Origin: Flavobacterium sp.
GTDB lineage: Bacteria; Bacteroidota; Bacteroidia; Flavobacteriales; Flavobacteriaceae
Length of the DNA stretch: 64,000 bases
Reading direction: 5' to 3'
Assembly: GCF_024642105.1 (NCBI RefSeq)
Contig: NZ_JAHEBT010000001.1
Span: forward strand, 62,001-126,000
In this document: in pieces, positions 38,556 to 47,677 of the stretch
Position numbering within the stretch: the stretch's first letter is position 1
Layout of the letters: the number at the start of each line of letters is the position of its first letter
The notes under the pieces: generated by a model
Told to the model about the DNA's origin: nothing
The model's input: only the letters and a program-made list of their open reading frames with translations
Databases searched by the model: none
Program-made: the position numbers and the translations under genes

Positions 38556-38675
38556 ATTATCTTAAAAATCCCTGCTACGTAAAGTCTCCTGACTTTTAGC
38601 TAATACTATTAAAACAAAAAAACGCTCAAGCAGTTTCTGGATTGTATATCCAGTAAAGCTCCGCTTTGAAAAAAC

Positions 38676-38725
38676 AAACAATCCAAAAATAATTTCAAGT
38701 AAACTTGATTATTTTTGGATTGTTT
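38676..38725 (-). terminator. Terminator of tRNA-Arg
   Basis: Arms of 24 and 22 bases (38676-38699, 38704-38725), nearly perfect with one 2-base bulge, followed on the leftward strand by a T run. Placed 12 bases after the tRNA 3' end. Confidence 0.85.
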
Positions 38726-38737
38726 TGTTTTTATTCG

Positions 38738-38811
38738 TGACCTCGACTGGATTCAAACCAGTAACCTTCTGAGCCGTAATCAGATGCGCTATTCAGTTGC
38801 GCCACGAGGCC
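38738..38811 (-). tRNA. tRNA-Arg (anticodon ACG)
   Basis: 74-nt cloverleaf on the leftward strand. Acceptor GGCCTCG/CGAGGTC (one G-T pair), anticodon stem TCTGA/TCAGA with loop TTACGGC giving anticodon ACG, T stem ACTGG/CCAGT with loop TTTGAAT, and discriminator A. The CCA end is not encoded. Position A34 should be edited to inosine by TadA, reading CGU/CGC/CGA codons. Confidence 0.95.
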
Positions 38812-38906
38812 TTAATTCGGGTGCAAATATAGGTAAAATTAGTAGATATCCAAATCGAAAATTAAAAAATAACTGCTTTTTTTGGACAACTACTGCCTTT
38901 CGGTAT

Positions 38907-39050
38907 TTATTTGTCTAAGGCTCTACAGGTTACATAATAACGGTATCCTATCAATGCCATCTGCCATTTCTTCGCTTTGGTGACATCCAAACCTTGTTTG
39001 GTTAAACTCGGCAATAGTATTTTGTTGATTTTGGCTAACACTTTGAACAT
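38907..39050 (-). CDS. Small conserved basic protein (often labelled SsrA-binding-like), 47 aa
   Basis: 47 residues starting MFKVLAKINKILLPSL and ending ITCRALDK-like (VTCRALDK), strongly basic. I recognise the pattern (basic N-terminus, LTKQGLDVTKAKKWQ, ALIGYRYYV) as a short flavobacterial protein that is widely present and sometimes labelled SsrA-binding protein. It has none of the SmpB domain, so that label is doubtful. The long reading frame over the same bases (38923-39180) is a shadow. Confidence 0.75.
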   Translation of the reverse strand: MFKVLAKINKILLPSLTKQGLDVTKAKKWQMALIGYRYYVTCRALDK

Positions 39051-39097
39051 TGCTTTTTTTGGTAAAATAGAGGGTTAGAAAAAGTACGAATTTTGTC

Positions 39098-39118
39098 ATT
39101 CCGAATTTATTTCGGAAT
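39098..39118. repeat. Short palindrome ATTCCGAA-N5-TTCGGAAT
   Basis: Perfect 8-bp inverted repeat with a 5-base spacer, in the gap between the 47-residue gene and the next gene. Matches a dispersed flavobacterial intergenic motif I recognise. No T tract. Confidence 0.55.
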
Positions 39119-39217
39119 CTATAAATAATATCAATATTTTTTAAGAAACTGGCTCGAGCGATAGCGAATAGGTAATGCAAACAAGTTTAGTTTGACAAAT
39201 ATATGATTTTTTGTTAC

Positions 39218-40120
39218 TTATTTCTTTTTGGATTTCGACTGACTGGCTTTCTCCAAGGCGATTCGGGCTTTTTCTAATTCTTCTTTTGCTTTGATCATTT
39301 CCTCTTTGGCTTTAGCCAATTCTGATTTTTCGTCGGCATCCGTATCTTCAGAATGCATCATTTTTTTGATTTTTTTCTTGAAATCTTGAATGCCTTTTTC
39401 ATTTCGTAAATCAAATTCGCCTAATGGGTTCGCTTCTGTAGTCCCAAAACTATCGGAACTTATTTCAGCATCTTTTTTGATTTTTTCAATTTCTTCGGTA
39501 GTGTAATCGTCTTTTCCTGAAATGACTTCACCATCTTCAATAATTAAGTCTTTTTTATTCGGTTTTTTGATGACAATTTTGGATTTTTTAGTCGATTTTG
39601 GAGCATCGTTTTTGTCAGAGAAATTAAATCGGAAGTTTTCAGTTGATGGATTTCCGTCTTCATCATGGAAACCAAACTGCTTCAATGCGTCTCCATTGGG
39701 TAAACCATTAAAGAAAAAGTTACCCATTCCATTGGAATTAGCAGGTGTTCCAAAACCAATTTCGTTTCCATATTTGTAAAAGTTAATAGTCGAAATAGGC
39801 GATTGCTGGTTGAGTTTCAATTCGCCTTTATTCCCTTTTTCGTCTTCGTAGCTTAGTTTTAAACCCGTTATTTCGTTTTTGGTATTACGTTTCACATCCG
39901 AATAATTGATGGTTACACCGTATTTTTTTAAGGCTTTTACATCGTCATTCATTTCTGATTCGGGTGTGGTTTTGTTCCAAGTCATCACCACATCATCCAA
40001 AGTGTTGTTGATTTCTAAGCGGTCTTGGTTTTTCTTATTTTGTGCCAATACAGCAATAGAACCACCAATAATTAAAGTAAAAGCAAGTGCTAATGTAAAA
40101 TACTGTTTTTTGATATTCAT
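39218..40120 (-). CDS. Secreted or membrane-anchored protein, unknown function
   Basis: 300 residues from MNIKKQYFTLALAFT. The N-terminal hydrophobic segment ends in VLAQN (signal peptide or anchor). The middle includes SEMNDDVKALKKYGVTINY, a pattern also seen in Bacteroidetes envelope proteins related to BlaR1-type C-terminal regions. The last 50 residues (about 250-300) form a charged coiled coil, EELEKARIALEKASQSKSKKK. Family not certain. No catalytic motif. Confidence 0.8.
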   Translation of the reverse strand: MNIKKQYFTLALAFTLIIGGSIAVLAQNKKNQDRLEINNTLDDVVMTWNKTTPESEMNDDVKALKKYGVTINYSDVKRNTKNEITGLKLSYEDEKGNKGELKLNQQSPISTINFYKYGNEIGFGTPANSNGMGNFFFNGLPNGDALKQFGFHDEDGNPSTENFRFNFSDKNDAPKSTKKSKIVIKKPNKKDLIIEDGEVISGKDDYTTEEIEKIKKDAEISSDSFGTTEANPLGEFDLRNEKGIQDFKKKIKKMMHSEDTDADEKSELAKAKEEMIKAKEELEKARIALEKASQSKSKKK

Positions 40121-40267
40121 AGTATACAATTTAATTAATACGACTGATTTTTGTTTTTAACGAAGCAAACCTATTAATTGATTTTTGTACCCAAAAATAC
40201 CTTTACAAAAATTTAACGTAATTAACTTTTTGATAAGAAAATGCCAACATTTTTTTCTGAAAAGAGA

Positions 40268-41482
40268 TTAGTGTTCCAAAGCCAATAAACGTTGCAACCA
40301 AATACAACACAACACAGCAATTACGCCTAGACTACCCATGACAAACCAATTGGCTTGGTAATTCCATTGGCTAATGATTTCCAAGCCCATTTTAGAACTC
40401 GCTATATGCGCTAAACTGAAACTCATAGTAAACAGCGCCATATAACGCCCTTCGTGACCTTTAGGCGCGCGACTCATTGCAAAGGAATTGGAAAAAGGAA
40501 AAATGAACATTTCGCCAAAAGTGATAAAGAGTAAACTCACAATTAAGATGCCCGCCCAAGCGTTGAATAGCAAAATGTAAAAACTAATCGCCATTAAGAC
40601 ACATCCCCAAAGAATGATACTCAGTTTACTGATGTCTTTGCGTTGGCAATAGCTGACAATGGGCATTTCTAAAAAGAAAATGAGAATTCCGTTGAATGAT
40701 AAAATCAGTCCGCTTTGAAATTCGGTTAAACCAAAATGCTCACTGTGATAGAGCGGTAACGTGGTAAATAACTGAAAAAATAAGACTGCGGTAATGAAAC
40801 AAACGAATAAGAAAATCCAAAATATTTTGTCTTTAAACACTTATTCCCGTTCGGATTCAGCTTGTTTTTTGGCAATCAAATCTTCAGGAACTTTCTTTTC
40901 TTTGACCAATACTGCAAAGAGTACAATCGCAATGATACAGGTACTTCCATCGACCCAAAATAACGCTTGATAGCCTTGACTCAAAATAATCAAACCTCCT
41001 AAGGCGGGACCTGCAGCAAAACCAAGATTAACAGCTAAACGCACTAAAGTTAAGGCTCGGGTGCGGTTTTCGGGTTTGGCATAAGTACTTAACGAAACGA
41101 ACATGGCAGGACGAAACATATCGGCAATAACCATAATAGTAAACATACTGACGCACAAAGTCCAAAACGAAGTGACGTATTGCAAGAAAAAGAACAACAC
41201 ACCACTAGTAAACAAACTGAAAATCATGATTTTGTAAAACCCAATTTTGTCGGATAATTTTCCGCCCAACCAAGAGCCTAGCATCGATCCAAAACCAAAA
41301 CATACCATAATCCAACCTACTTGTGAATAGGAAAGATGCAAGTCTTCTTTTAGGTATTTGGATAAAAAGGGCAATACCATTGTCCCTGCACGATTAATAA
41401 AGGTAATTAACGCCAAAATCCAAACTTCTCTTCGAAAGCCTCTAAAATTATTGATGTAACGTTGCAGTCCGGACTGAATCAT
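40268..41482 (-). pseudogene. MFS transporter interrupted by an in-frame TAA
   Basis: Two halves of one 12-helix major facilitator protein are in the same frame, separated by a single TAA at 40841-40843 (QAESERE-stop-VFKDKIFWIF). From the ATG at 41482 the N-terminal half has 213 residues with the MFS motif LGGKLSDKIGFYK. The C-terminal half has 190 residues and would restart at GTG directly after the stop. Joined length (about 404) is normal for the family. It is either a recent nonsense mutation, readthrough, or a sequencing error. Efflux substrate unknown. Confidence 0.85.
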
Positions 41483-41578
41483 AGTATAGTTTGAGCGACA
41501 AAGGTACCAACTTTTAGTCAAGGATTTATTTTTGAAATTAGCACTATGTGAAATAAATTTCATTTGAATAGAAAACAC

Positions 41579-41610
41579 TTTGTTTTCTGTTGTATTGTGT
41601 AGTATTTTTG
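41579..41610 (+). promoter_or_regulatory. Bacteroidetes-type promoter before the DUF1684 gene
   Basis: TTTG at 41579-41582, 20-nt spacer, TATTTTTG at 41603-41610, 16 bases before the ATG. Confidence 0.6.
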
Positions 41611-41626
41611 TTGAAAAGATATTCAG

Positions 41627-42223
41627 ATGAAGAACTTACTTGTACTTTTAATGGTGTTGCAGTTTGGCTTTGCCCAAGCCCAATTCAGCCTGGCTGCGGT
41701 AGAAAAATTCCAAAACGAATTGAATGCCGAATATGCCGATGCTAAAACGAGTCCGCTTTTACCTGAAGATTTAAAAACGTTTCAAACCTTAGATTTTTAT
41801 CCTGCCAATGAAAAGTTCTACGTGGTGGCTAAATTCATTCGCACGGAGAACGAGCAACCTTTTGAAATGAAAACGTCTACAGATAGAAAACCGGTTTATG
41901 TGAAATACGGAGAAGCGCATTTTAGCATTGACGGTCAAACTTTTCAGCTCAATATTTACAGAAATATAGAATTGTCTAAGAAAGAGCAATACAAAGACTA
42001 TTTGTTTTTACCTTTTTCTGATTTGACTTGCGGGAACGAAAGTTATATTGGCGGAAAATACATTGACATGAAAATTCCGCAAGGAGATACTATTGTGATT
42101 GATTTTAATACCTCGTATAATCCGTATTGTGCGTATAGTCACAAATATTCGTGTCCCAAAGTGCCTTTGGAAAACGATTTAAAAATCGCCATTCGAGCTG
42201 GAGTTAAAAAGTTTCATGACTAA
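41627..42223 (+). CDS. DUF1684 family secreted protein
   Basis: 198 residues with a signal peptide ending near FAQAQ. The body fits DUF1684: the motifs GGKYIDMKIPQGD and DFNTSYNPYCAYSHKYSCP are characteristic. The family's function is unknown. The stop codon TAA shares its last base with the ATG of the TatD gene, so the two are translationally coupled. Confidence 0.9.
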   Translation: MKNLLVLLMVLQFGFAQAQFSLAAVEKFQNELNAEYADAKTSPLLPEDLKTFQTLDFYPANEKFYVVAKFIRTENEQPFEMKTSTDRKPVYVKYGEAHFSIDGQTFQLNIYRNIELSKKEQYKDYLFLPFSDLTCGNESYIGGKYIDMKIPQGDTIVIDFNTSYNPYCAYSHKYSCPKVPLENDLKIAIRAGVKKFHD

Positions 42224-42885
42224 TGCGTTATTTTAATTTACATACTCATTCGTATAGCAATCAGGCAGATGTGGTTGAATTAGTCAATCAATACCCTCAA
42301 GAATTTACCGATGCAATTCCTAATTATTCTATTGGAATCCATCCTTGGTTTATTGTGGAAGATCGCATCGAAAGTGATTTGGCTATTATCGAAAGTAAAT
42401 TAAAGGATTCCAGTTGTTTGGCAGTGGGCGAATGCGGATTGGACAAGCGAATTGAAGTTCCGTTTGAATTGCAGCAAACCGTTTTTGAGCGTCAATTGCT
42501 TTTGGCAGAACAGTACCAAAAACCAGTTGTGATTCATTGTGTAGCGGCTTTTCAAGAATTGATTGCTATTAAAAAGAGATTGAAAATTTCGGTTCCTTTT
42601 TTAATTCACGGATTTTCTAAAAATGAACAAGTAGCCAAAGAATTGTTGGCAAATGGTTGTTACATTTCATTTGGGAAATATTTATTGCGAATGCCCCAAT
42701 TAGAATCCGTTTTTTGCGCCATGCCCAACGATCAATTTTTCTTGGAAACCGATACGGATGAGCAAACGATTCAAGAAGTGTATGACTTGGCAGCACAATA
42801 TAAAGGGCTGTCAGTAGCCCAAATACAAGAACTAGTGAATGCCAATTTCCGAAAGGTCTTTGGATCAGAACAAATAACCAAATAA
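42223..42885 (+). CDS. TatD-family metal-dependent hydrolase
   Basis: 220 residues. Metal ligands HTHS (His7, His9), AVGECGLD, PVVIHCVAAFQE and the ETDTDEQ segment follow the TatD pattern. The family includes 3'-5' DNA exonucleases and D-aminoacyl hydrolases. At 220 residues it is shorter than TatD of E. coli (about 260). Coupled to the DUF1684 gene upstream and followed 24 bases later by tcdA. Confidence 0.9.
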   Translation: MRYFNLHTHSYSNQADVVELVNQYPQEFTDAIPNYSIGIHPWFIVEDRIESDLAIIESKLKDSSCLAVGECGLDKRIEVPFELQQTVFERQLLLAEQYQKPVVIHCVAAFQELIAIKKRLKISVPFLIHGFSKNEQVAKELLANGCYISFGKYLLRMPQLESVFCAMPNDQFFLETDTDEQTIQEVYDLAAQYKGLSVAQIQELVNANFRKVFGSEQITK

Positions 42886-42909
42886 ACGAATAAACAAATA
42901 AACACAATC

Positions 42910-43629
42910 ATGGCAGAGTGGACAGAAAGAGCCGAATTATTATTTAAAAAAGAAGGATTAGAAAAATTACAAAACGCTAAAGTATTAGTCGTTGGATTAG
43001 GAGGAGTGGGATCTTTTGCTGCTGAATTTTTAGCAAGAGCAGGAGTAGGCAATATGACTATAGTTGATGGCGATGTGGTGGATATTACCAATATTAACCG
43101 ACAATTACCCGCTTTACATTCTACCGTTGGTCAACCTAAAATTACGATTGTAGGCGACCGTTTAATGGACATTAATCCCGAATTGCAATTGACTCGAATC
43201 CAAGAATTTTTGTCGCCAGAACGTGCGTTTGAATTGGTTTCACCTGAATTTGATTATGTTTTAGATTGTATCGATAGTGTCACTCCTAAATTGAATTTGA
43301 TTATTGCGGCCAAACGAAAAGGAGTAAAAGTCATCAGCAGTATGGGTGCTGGAGGCAAAATGGAAGCCGCTAAAGTTAAAGTGTCCGATATTAGTAAAAC
43401 GGAGAATTGCTTTTTAGCTCGCACCATTAAACGCCGTTTGAAAGAAGTGAAAATTGACAAAGGAGTGAAAGTAGTTTTCTCTTCAGAAATACAAGATGAA
43501 AGCAGTTTAAAAACTACTGACGGAAAGAATTTTAAGAAATCATTTTACGGCACCAATAGTTACATGCCAGGCTTATTTGGCTTATATGCTGCTGAAACGG
43601 TGATTCGTTATTTATTGAATAGAGAGTAA
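42910..43629 (+). CDS. tcdA: tRNA threonylcarbamoyladenosine dehydratase (TcdA/CsdL)
   Basis: ThiF/E1-like enzyme that cyclises t6A37 to ct6A in tRNA, using ATP. 239 residues. Nucleotide-binding VGLGGVGSFAAEF (28-40), DGDVVDITNINRQ and the YVLDCIDSV segment are diagnostic. The later GTNSYMPGLFG motif is typical of the TcdA branch. In an apparent operon with TatD and the HAD gene. Confidence 0.92.
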   Translation: MAEWTERAELLFKKEGLEKLQNAKVLVVGLGGVGSFAAEFLARAGVGNMTIVDGDVVDITNINRQLPALHSTVGQPKITIVGDRLMDINPELQLTRIQEFLSPERAFELVSPEFDYVLDCIDSVTPKLNLIIAAKRKGVKVISSMGAGGKMEAAKVKVSDISKTENCFLARTIKRRLKEVKIDKGVKVVFSSEIQDESSLKTTDGKNFKKSFYGTNSYMPGLFGLYAAETVIRYLLNRE

Positions 43630-43649
43630 TTAGTGAATAGTATAAAAAT

Positions 43650-44306
43650 ATGATACAAACGGTAATTTTTGATATGGATGGTGTAATTGTGGATACAGAG
43701 CCAGTACACCGCTATGCGTATTACAAACAATTTGCAGAATTGAATATTGAGGTAACCGAGGCGATGTACACTTCGTTTACAGGATTTTCTACTCGGAATA
43801 CATTTCAAACTTTAAAAGAACAATTTCAGCTAGCGCAGGAGGTAGAAGATTTGATTCAGCGAAAAAGAAGTATTTTTAATGATGCTTTTGATACCAAAGA
43901 AGATTTGGAATTATTAGAAGGTGTTCGTGCTTTAATTGAAGATTTACACCAAAACGGAATCCAACTAATTGTGGCTTCTTCGGCTTCTAAAGTGACCATT
44001 GACCGAGTTTTTACTCGTTTTGGCTTACACGATTTTTTCACTCATATTGTGAGTGGAGAAGATTTTCCAAAGTCCAAACCACATCCGGCTATTTTTGAAC
44101 ATGCTGCTTCTTTGTCGATAGCTCCAAAAGAAAATTGTATTGTGATTGAAGACAGTACTAACGGAGTAAAAGCGGCTAAAGCGGCTGGTATTTTTTGTGT
44201 GGGATACAATAGTGAACATTCCAAAGACCAGAACTTGGACGAGGCAGATAGGGTAATCAATCACTTTAAAGAGTTGAATGCTGAAGTTGTACGTGTATTA
44301 AATTAA
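43650..44306 (+). CDS. HAD-superfamily phosphatase/phosphomutase
   Basis: 218 residues. Catalytic Asp8 and Asp10 in FDMDGVIVDTEP, motif II SSASK, motif III KPHPAIF and motif IV IEDSTNGVKAA, with a four-helix cap between about 15 and 80. Resembles beta-phosphoglucomutase-type proteins. Substrate cannot be assigned. 20 bases after tcdA, same direction. Confidence 0.92.
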   Translation: MIQTVIFDMDGVIVDTEPVHRYAYYKQFAELNIEVTEAMYTSFTGFSTRNTFQTLKEQFQLAQEVEDLIQRKRSIFNDAFDTKEDLELLEGVRALIEDLHQNGIQLIVASSASKVTIDRVFTRFGLHDFFTHIVSGEDFPKSKPHPAIFEHAASLSIAPKENCIVIEDSTNGVKAAKAAGIFCVGYNSEHSKDQNLDEADRVINHFKELNAEVVRVLN

Positions 44307-44363
44307 TATTAACACTGAACATTCAATTGAATTTGTAAATTTGGAAAACTAAAAAACAAAACT

Positions 44364-45209
44364 ATGAAAAAAATAATTTTTGCATTAGCAGTATTAATTT
44401 CTCAATTTGTTGCTCAAGCACAAATTAAAACACCACAAGCCAGTCCAAGAGCTGCTGTCAATCAAATGGTTGGATTGACAGAAGTAGAATTAAATTATTC
44501 TCGTCCAGGAGCAAAAGGAAGACCTGTTTTTGGAAATTTAGTACCGTTTGGTAAACTTTGGAGAACAGGTGCCAATGAAAATACAACCGTATCTTTTAGC
44601 GATGATGTAATCATTGACGGAAAAACCTTGAAGAAAGGAAAATATGCTTTGTACACAGTACCAAGAATTGAAAGTTGGGATATTATTTTTTATACGACTA
44701 CTGATAACTGGGGATTACCAGAACAATTCAATGAAGCTAACGTAGCATTGAAAACTACGGTAAAAGAAGAAGCATTATCAAAACCAGTAGAAAGTTTAAC
44801 CATTAGTGTCTCGGGTTTAGAAACCAATTCAGCATTTTTAGAAATTTTTTGGGAGAACTCCTACGTGGCTTTAAAGTTTGAAGTACCTACTCAAAAAACG
44901 GCGATGGCAAGTATTGAAAAAGTATTGGCCGGTCCTACAGCCAATGATTATTATTCAGCAGCGAACTTTTTATATCAATCCAATAATGATTTAGCAAAAT
45001 CATTGGTCTATGTAAATAAATCGTTAGAATTGAGTAAAGACAAACCATTTTGGTTTTTAAGATTAAAATCGTTGATTCAAGCAAAACAAGGTGATAAATC
45101 AGGCGCTATTGAAACCGCAAAATTATCTCTAGAGGCTGCAGAAGAAGCTAAAAATCAAGATTACGTAAAAATGAATAAAGACAGTATTGCTGAATGGAGC
45201 AAGAAATAA
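44364..45209 (+). CDS. DUF2911 secreted protein
   Basis: 281 residues, signal peptide ending around VAQAQ. The body matches DUF2911 (LNYSRPGAKGRPVFGNLVP, WRTGANENTTVSF), a Bacteroidetes periplasmic family of unknown function. The C-terminal 85 residues look like a TPR-like helical extension (YYSAANFLYQSNNDLAKSL). A -7-like TAAATTTG lies at 44336-44343. Followed by a perfect palindromic terminator. Confidence 0.93.
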   Translation: MKKIIFALAVLISQFVAQAQIKTPQASPRAAVNQMVGLTEVELNYSRPGAKGRPVFGNLVPFGKLWRTGANENTTVSFSDDVIIDGKTLKKGKYALYTVPRIESWDIIFYTTTDNWGLPEQFNEANVALKTTVKEEALSKPVESLTISVSGLETNSAFLEIFWENSYVALKFEVPTQKTAMASIEKVLAGPTANDYYSAANFLYQSNNDLAKSLVYVNKSLELSKDKPFWFLRLKSLIQAKQGDKSGAIETAKLSLEAAEEAKNQDYVKMNKDSIAEWSKK

Positions 45210-45228
45210 TTTGCCATTCATTGCAATA

Positions 45229-45266
45229 AAAAAAATCCCGTTTAAAATTTTAAACGGGATTTTTTT
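45229..45266. terminator. Perfect 38-bp palindromic bidirectional terminator
   Basis: A-rich and T-rich ends flank TCCCGTTTAAAA/TTTTAAACGGGA with no spacer. It lies between the convergent DUF2911 and symporter genes and can terminate both. Confidence 0.9.
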
Positions 45267-45268
45267 AT

Positions 45269-46993
45269 TTAGCTAACAAAGACTTTCTGATTTTTGAATA
45301 CCAATCGCTCCAGAAGCCAAGCAATAACTATGGTCAATAAAGCACCTATGAAATTGAGCCATAAATACCCTAATTTTTCTTCGCCACTTGGGTAAATATA
45401 AATGGCAAAGTAGTAAATAATAAATATGGTAATTTGGCTAAAAACGGCGCTGTAAAAAATAGCATCCGATTGAATTCGTTTGGAGTAAATACCTACTAGG
45501 AATATTCCTAACACTGTTCCGTAGAATATAGACCCAATGATGTTGACCAATTGAATTAAGTTTTCAAATAAGGTGCCAATACAAGCAAAAAGAATGGCCA
45601 CAATTCCCCAAAATAAAGTAAAAAGTTGGCTGGCATTCAGGTAATGCTTCTCGGATTTTTCTACTCGTAAATTGCGTTTGTAAATATCAATGGTTGTGGT
45701 GGAAGCCAATGCATTCAATCCCGAAGCGGTTGATGACATGGCTGCTGAAATGATTACAGCTAGTAACAATCCGATGAGTCCTTTGGGTAAATAATTTAAG
45801 ATAAAGTGAAAAAACACATAATCTTTATCGTTCGTTTCGCTGTGAATATCAGCTTTGGAAATGATTTCTTTGGCACGATCTCTTAAGTCTTTTTCTTTGT
45901 TAGATAGAGCAATCATTTCTTTTCTAAGAATAGGATTGTCGTAATCTTGATTGAGTTGGTCAATGTACAAGAGGTTGATTACTTTCTTGTCTTCAGACAC
46001 CAATTCCAACTTTTTTTCTAGTGTATGATATTCCTTTTTGAATGGCGAATTTTCAACTATAATTTTATTATTTGGATTGAAATTTAACGGAACAGGATTG
46101 AATTGGAAGAAGACAAAAACTAAAACTCCTGTCAATAGAATAAAAAATTGCATTGGGACTTTTAATAGTCCATTCATCAATAATCCCATCTGACTTTCTC
46201 TTACTGATTTCCCAGATAAATAGCGCCCCACTTGAGATTGGTCTGTGCCAAAGTAGGCTAAAGCCAAGAAAAAACCGCCCGTAATTCCGCTCCAAAACGT
46301 ATATTTTTCTTCTGGATCAAGCGAAAAATTGACTATGTCCATTTTAGCATTAGCACCAGCAATGTGCATCGCATTACTGAAACTCATGTCATTGGGCAAG
46401 TAATACAATATCCAAAAAAAGGTAATTACCATCCCTAGCAAAATGACAAACATTTGCTGTTTTTGGGTTACGTTGACCGCTTTGGTTCCTCCAGTTACGG
46501 TGTAAATAATAACCAGTACTCCAATAATAATATTCAGATAATTGATATTCCAACCCAATAAGGCTGACAGAATGATAGCTGGAGCATAAATAGTCAATCC
46601 TGTTCCGAGTCCTCTTTGAAATAAGAAGAGGATAGCAGCCAAAGAACGGGTGCGTAAATCAAATCGTTTGCCCAAATATTCGTAAGCGGTGTACACTTTG
46701 TATTTGTGATAAATAGGAATGAATGTTACACAAACAATTACCATAGCGATGGGTAAACCAAAGTAAAACTGAACGAATCCCATTCCGTCATGATAGGCTT
46801 GTCCCGGAGTAGATAAGAAGGTAATAGCGCTGGCTTGTGTTGCCATTACAGAAAGTCCAACAACGTGCCAAGGCGTTTCATTACTTCCAAGAATGTAGTC
46901 TTGAACGTTTTTACTTCCGTGACTTTTCCAAGCACCATAAATTACTATAAATAGCAGTGTAACAACGAGTATGATCCAGTCAAATAATTGCAT
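45269..46993 (-). CDS. Sodium:solute symporter (SSS family)
   Basis: 574-residue polytopic membrane protein of the sodium:solute symporter family, about 13 helices. N-terminal WIILVVTLLFIVIYGAWKSH and the sodium-site regions SVMATQASAITFLSTPGQAYH and AAMSSTASGLNALASTTT are typical. A soluble insert of about 90 residues (about 300-390) interrupts the helices. The solute cannot be told from sequence. A 34-codon membrane ORF ends three bases before the start. Confidence 0.95.
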   Translation of the reverse strand: MQLFDWIILVVTLLFIVIYGAWKSHGSKNVQDYILGSNETPWHVVGLSVMATQASAITFLSTPGQAYHDGMGFVQFYFGLPIAMVIVCVTFIPIYHKYKVYTAYEYLGKRFDLRTRSLAAILFLFQRGLGTGLTIYAPAIILSALLGWNINYLNIIIGVLVIIYTVTGGTKAVNVTQKQQMFVILLGMVITFFWILYYLPNDMSFSNAMHIAGANAKMDIVNFSLDPEEKYTFWSGITGGFFLALAYFGTDQSQVGRYLSGKSVRESQMGLLMNGLLKVPMQFFILLTGVLVFVFFQFNPVPLNFNPNNKIIVENSPFKKEYHTLEKKLELVSEDKKVINLLYIDQLNQDYDNPILRKEMIALSNKEKDLRDRAKEIISKADIHSETNDKDYVFFHFILNYLPKGLIGLLLAVIISAAMSSTASGLNALASTTTIDIYKRNLRVEKSEKHYLNASQLFTLFWGIVAILFACIGTLFENLIQLVNIIGSIFYGTVLGIFLVGIYSKRIQSDAIFYSAVFSQITIFIIYYFAIYIYPSGEEKLGYLWLNFIGALLTIVIAWLLERLVFKNQKVFVS

Positions 46994-46996
46994 AGT

Positions 46997-47101
46997 TTAA
47001 GCGTATAACTGCATTATGAGGTAAAACAACAAGATATAAATGGCATTAATTACAAGTACCCAAGTATAACTTTTTTTCCATGTTTTAGTTTTTGCCTTCA
47101 T
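46997..47101 (-). CDS. Tiny single-helix membrane protein upstream of the symporter (34 aa)
   Basis: 34 residues starting MKAKTKTWKKSYTW: a basic N-terminus of about 13 residues and one transmembrane helix (WVLVINAIYILLFYLIM). It ends three bases before the symporter ATG, leaving no room for independent initiation, so the two are probably coupled. Small membrane proteins directly before sodium symporters are known elsewhere (for example YhdT before PanF). Any stabilising role here is an inference. Confidence 0.7.
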   Translation of the reverse strand: MKAKTKTWKKSYTWVLVINAIYILLFYLIMQLYA

Positions 47102-47137
47102 CGTTGATTGATTTTACTCTTAGTAAATGAATTGGAT

Positions 47138-47674
47138 TTAATCTGTAAAATCAGTAGGTTCAAAATCAGTATTAATAATCGAAACTCCTTTTTGTAGCAA
47201 TAAGTTATTAGGATAGATTACTAATTCGCCTTCTTTATTAATCATACTTATGTAAAAAGCGCTGATGTCTTCAATTTCAGCAATCACGGGAAAATCTTTA
47301 TCGTGAATATGAATGGTATCTCCAATTTTAAATGGATAAGAAAAAAATAAAATAATTCCCGAAGTAATATTACTCAGAATAGACCATTGTGCAACCATCG
47401 CCACACCTACAACCGTTGCAATTGACGATACAGCTATAATAATGTCTTTGGCATCAACTCCCCAAATAATAATTAAAGCTACAATTAAGAGAATATTAAT
47501 TAGTAAATGCAGGTATTTAATTACCAAATTTGTTCTTCTTTCTATAGTTTGGCTCAAACGCGCATAGCGGCGTACTAATTTAGTCGTGATTACTCGTAAT
47601 AGTACCAGTAGTATCAAAACAATTCCAGTACCAATGGCTTCGCGTGCAAAATCGTTGAAAAATGAAATGTACAT
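47138..47674 (-). CDS. Small MscS-type mechanosensitive channel protein
   Basis: 178 residues. N-terminal membrane helices (about 10-30 and 55-75), a third helix with the pore-like ASSIATVVGVAMVAQW pattern, and a C-terminal MscS beta domain (GDTIHIHDKDFPVIAEIEDISAF). It lacks the large cytoplasmic vestibule of E. coli MscS, as in the short Bacteroidetes forms. Three bases after the Maf gene. Confidence 0.88.
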   Translation of the reverse strand: MYISFFNDFAREAIGTGIVLILLVLLRVITTKLVRRYARLSQTIERRTNLVIKYLHLLINILLIVALIIIWGVDAKDIIIAVSSIATVVGVAMVAQWSILSNITSGIILFFSYPFKIGDTIHIHDKDFPVIAEIEDISAFYISMINKEGELVIYPNNLLLQKGVSIINTDFEPTDFTD

Positions 47675-47677
47675 AGT

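Noticed and set aside
38923..39180. 85-codon leftward ORF overlapping the 47-residue gene
   Set aside because: It is a frame shadow. The real gene, with a recognised protein pattern, lies in another frame (38907-39050), and the 5' part of the longer frame covers a palindrome.
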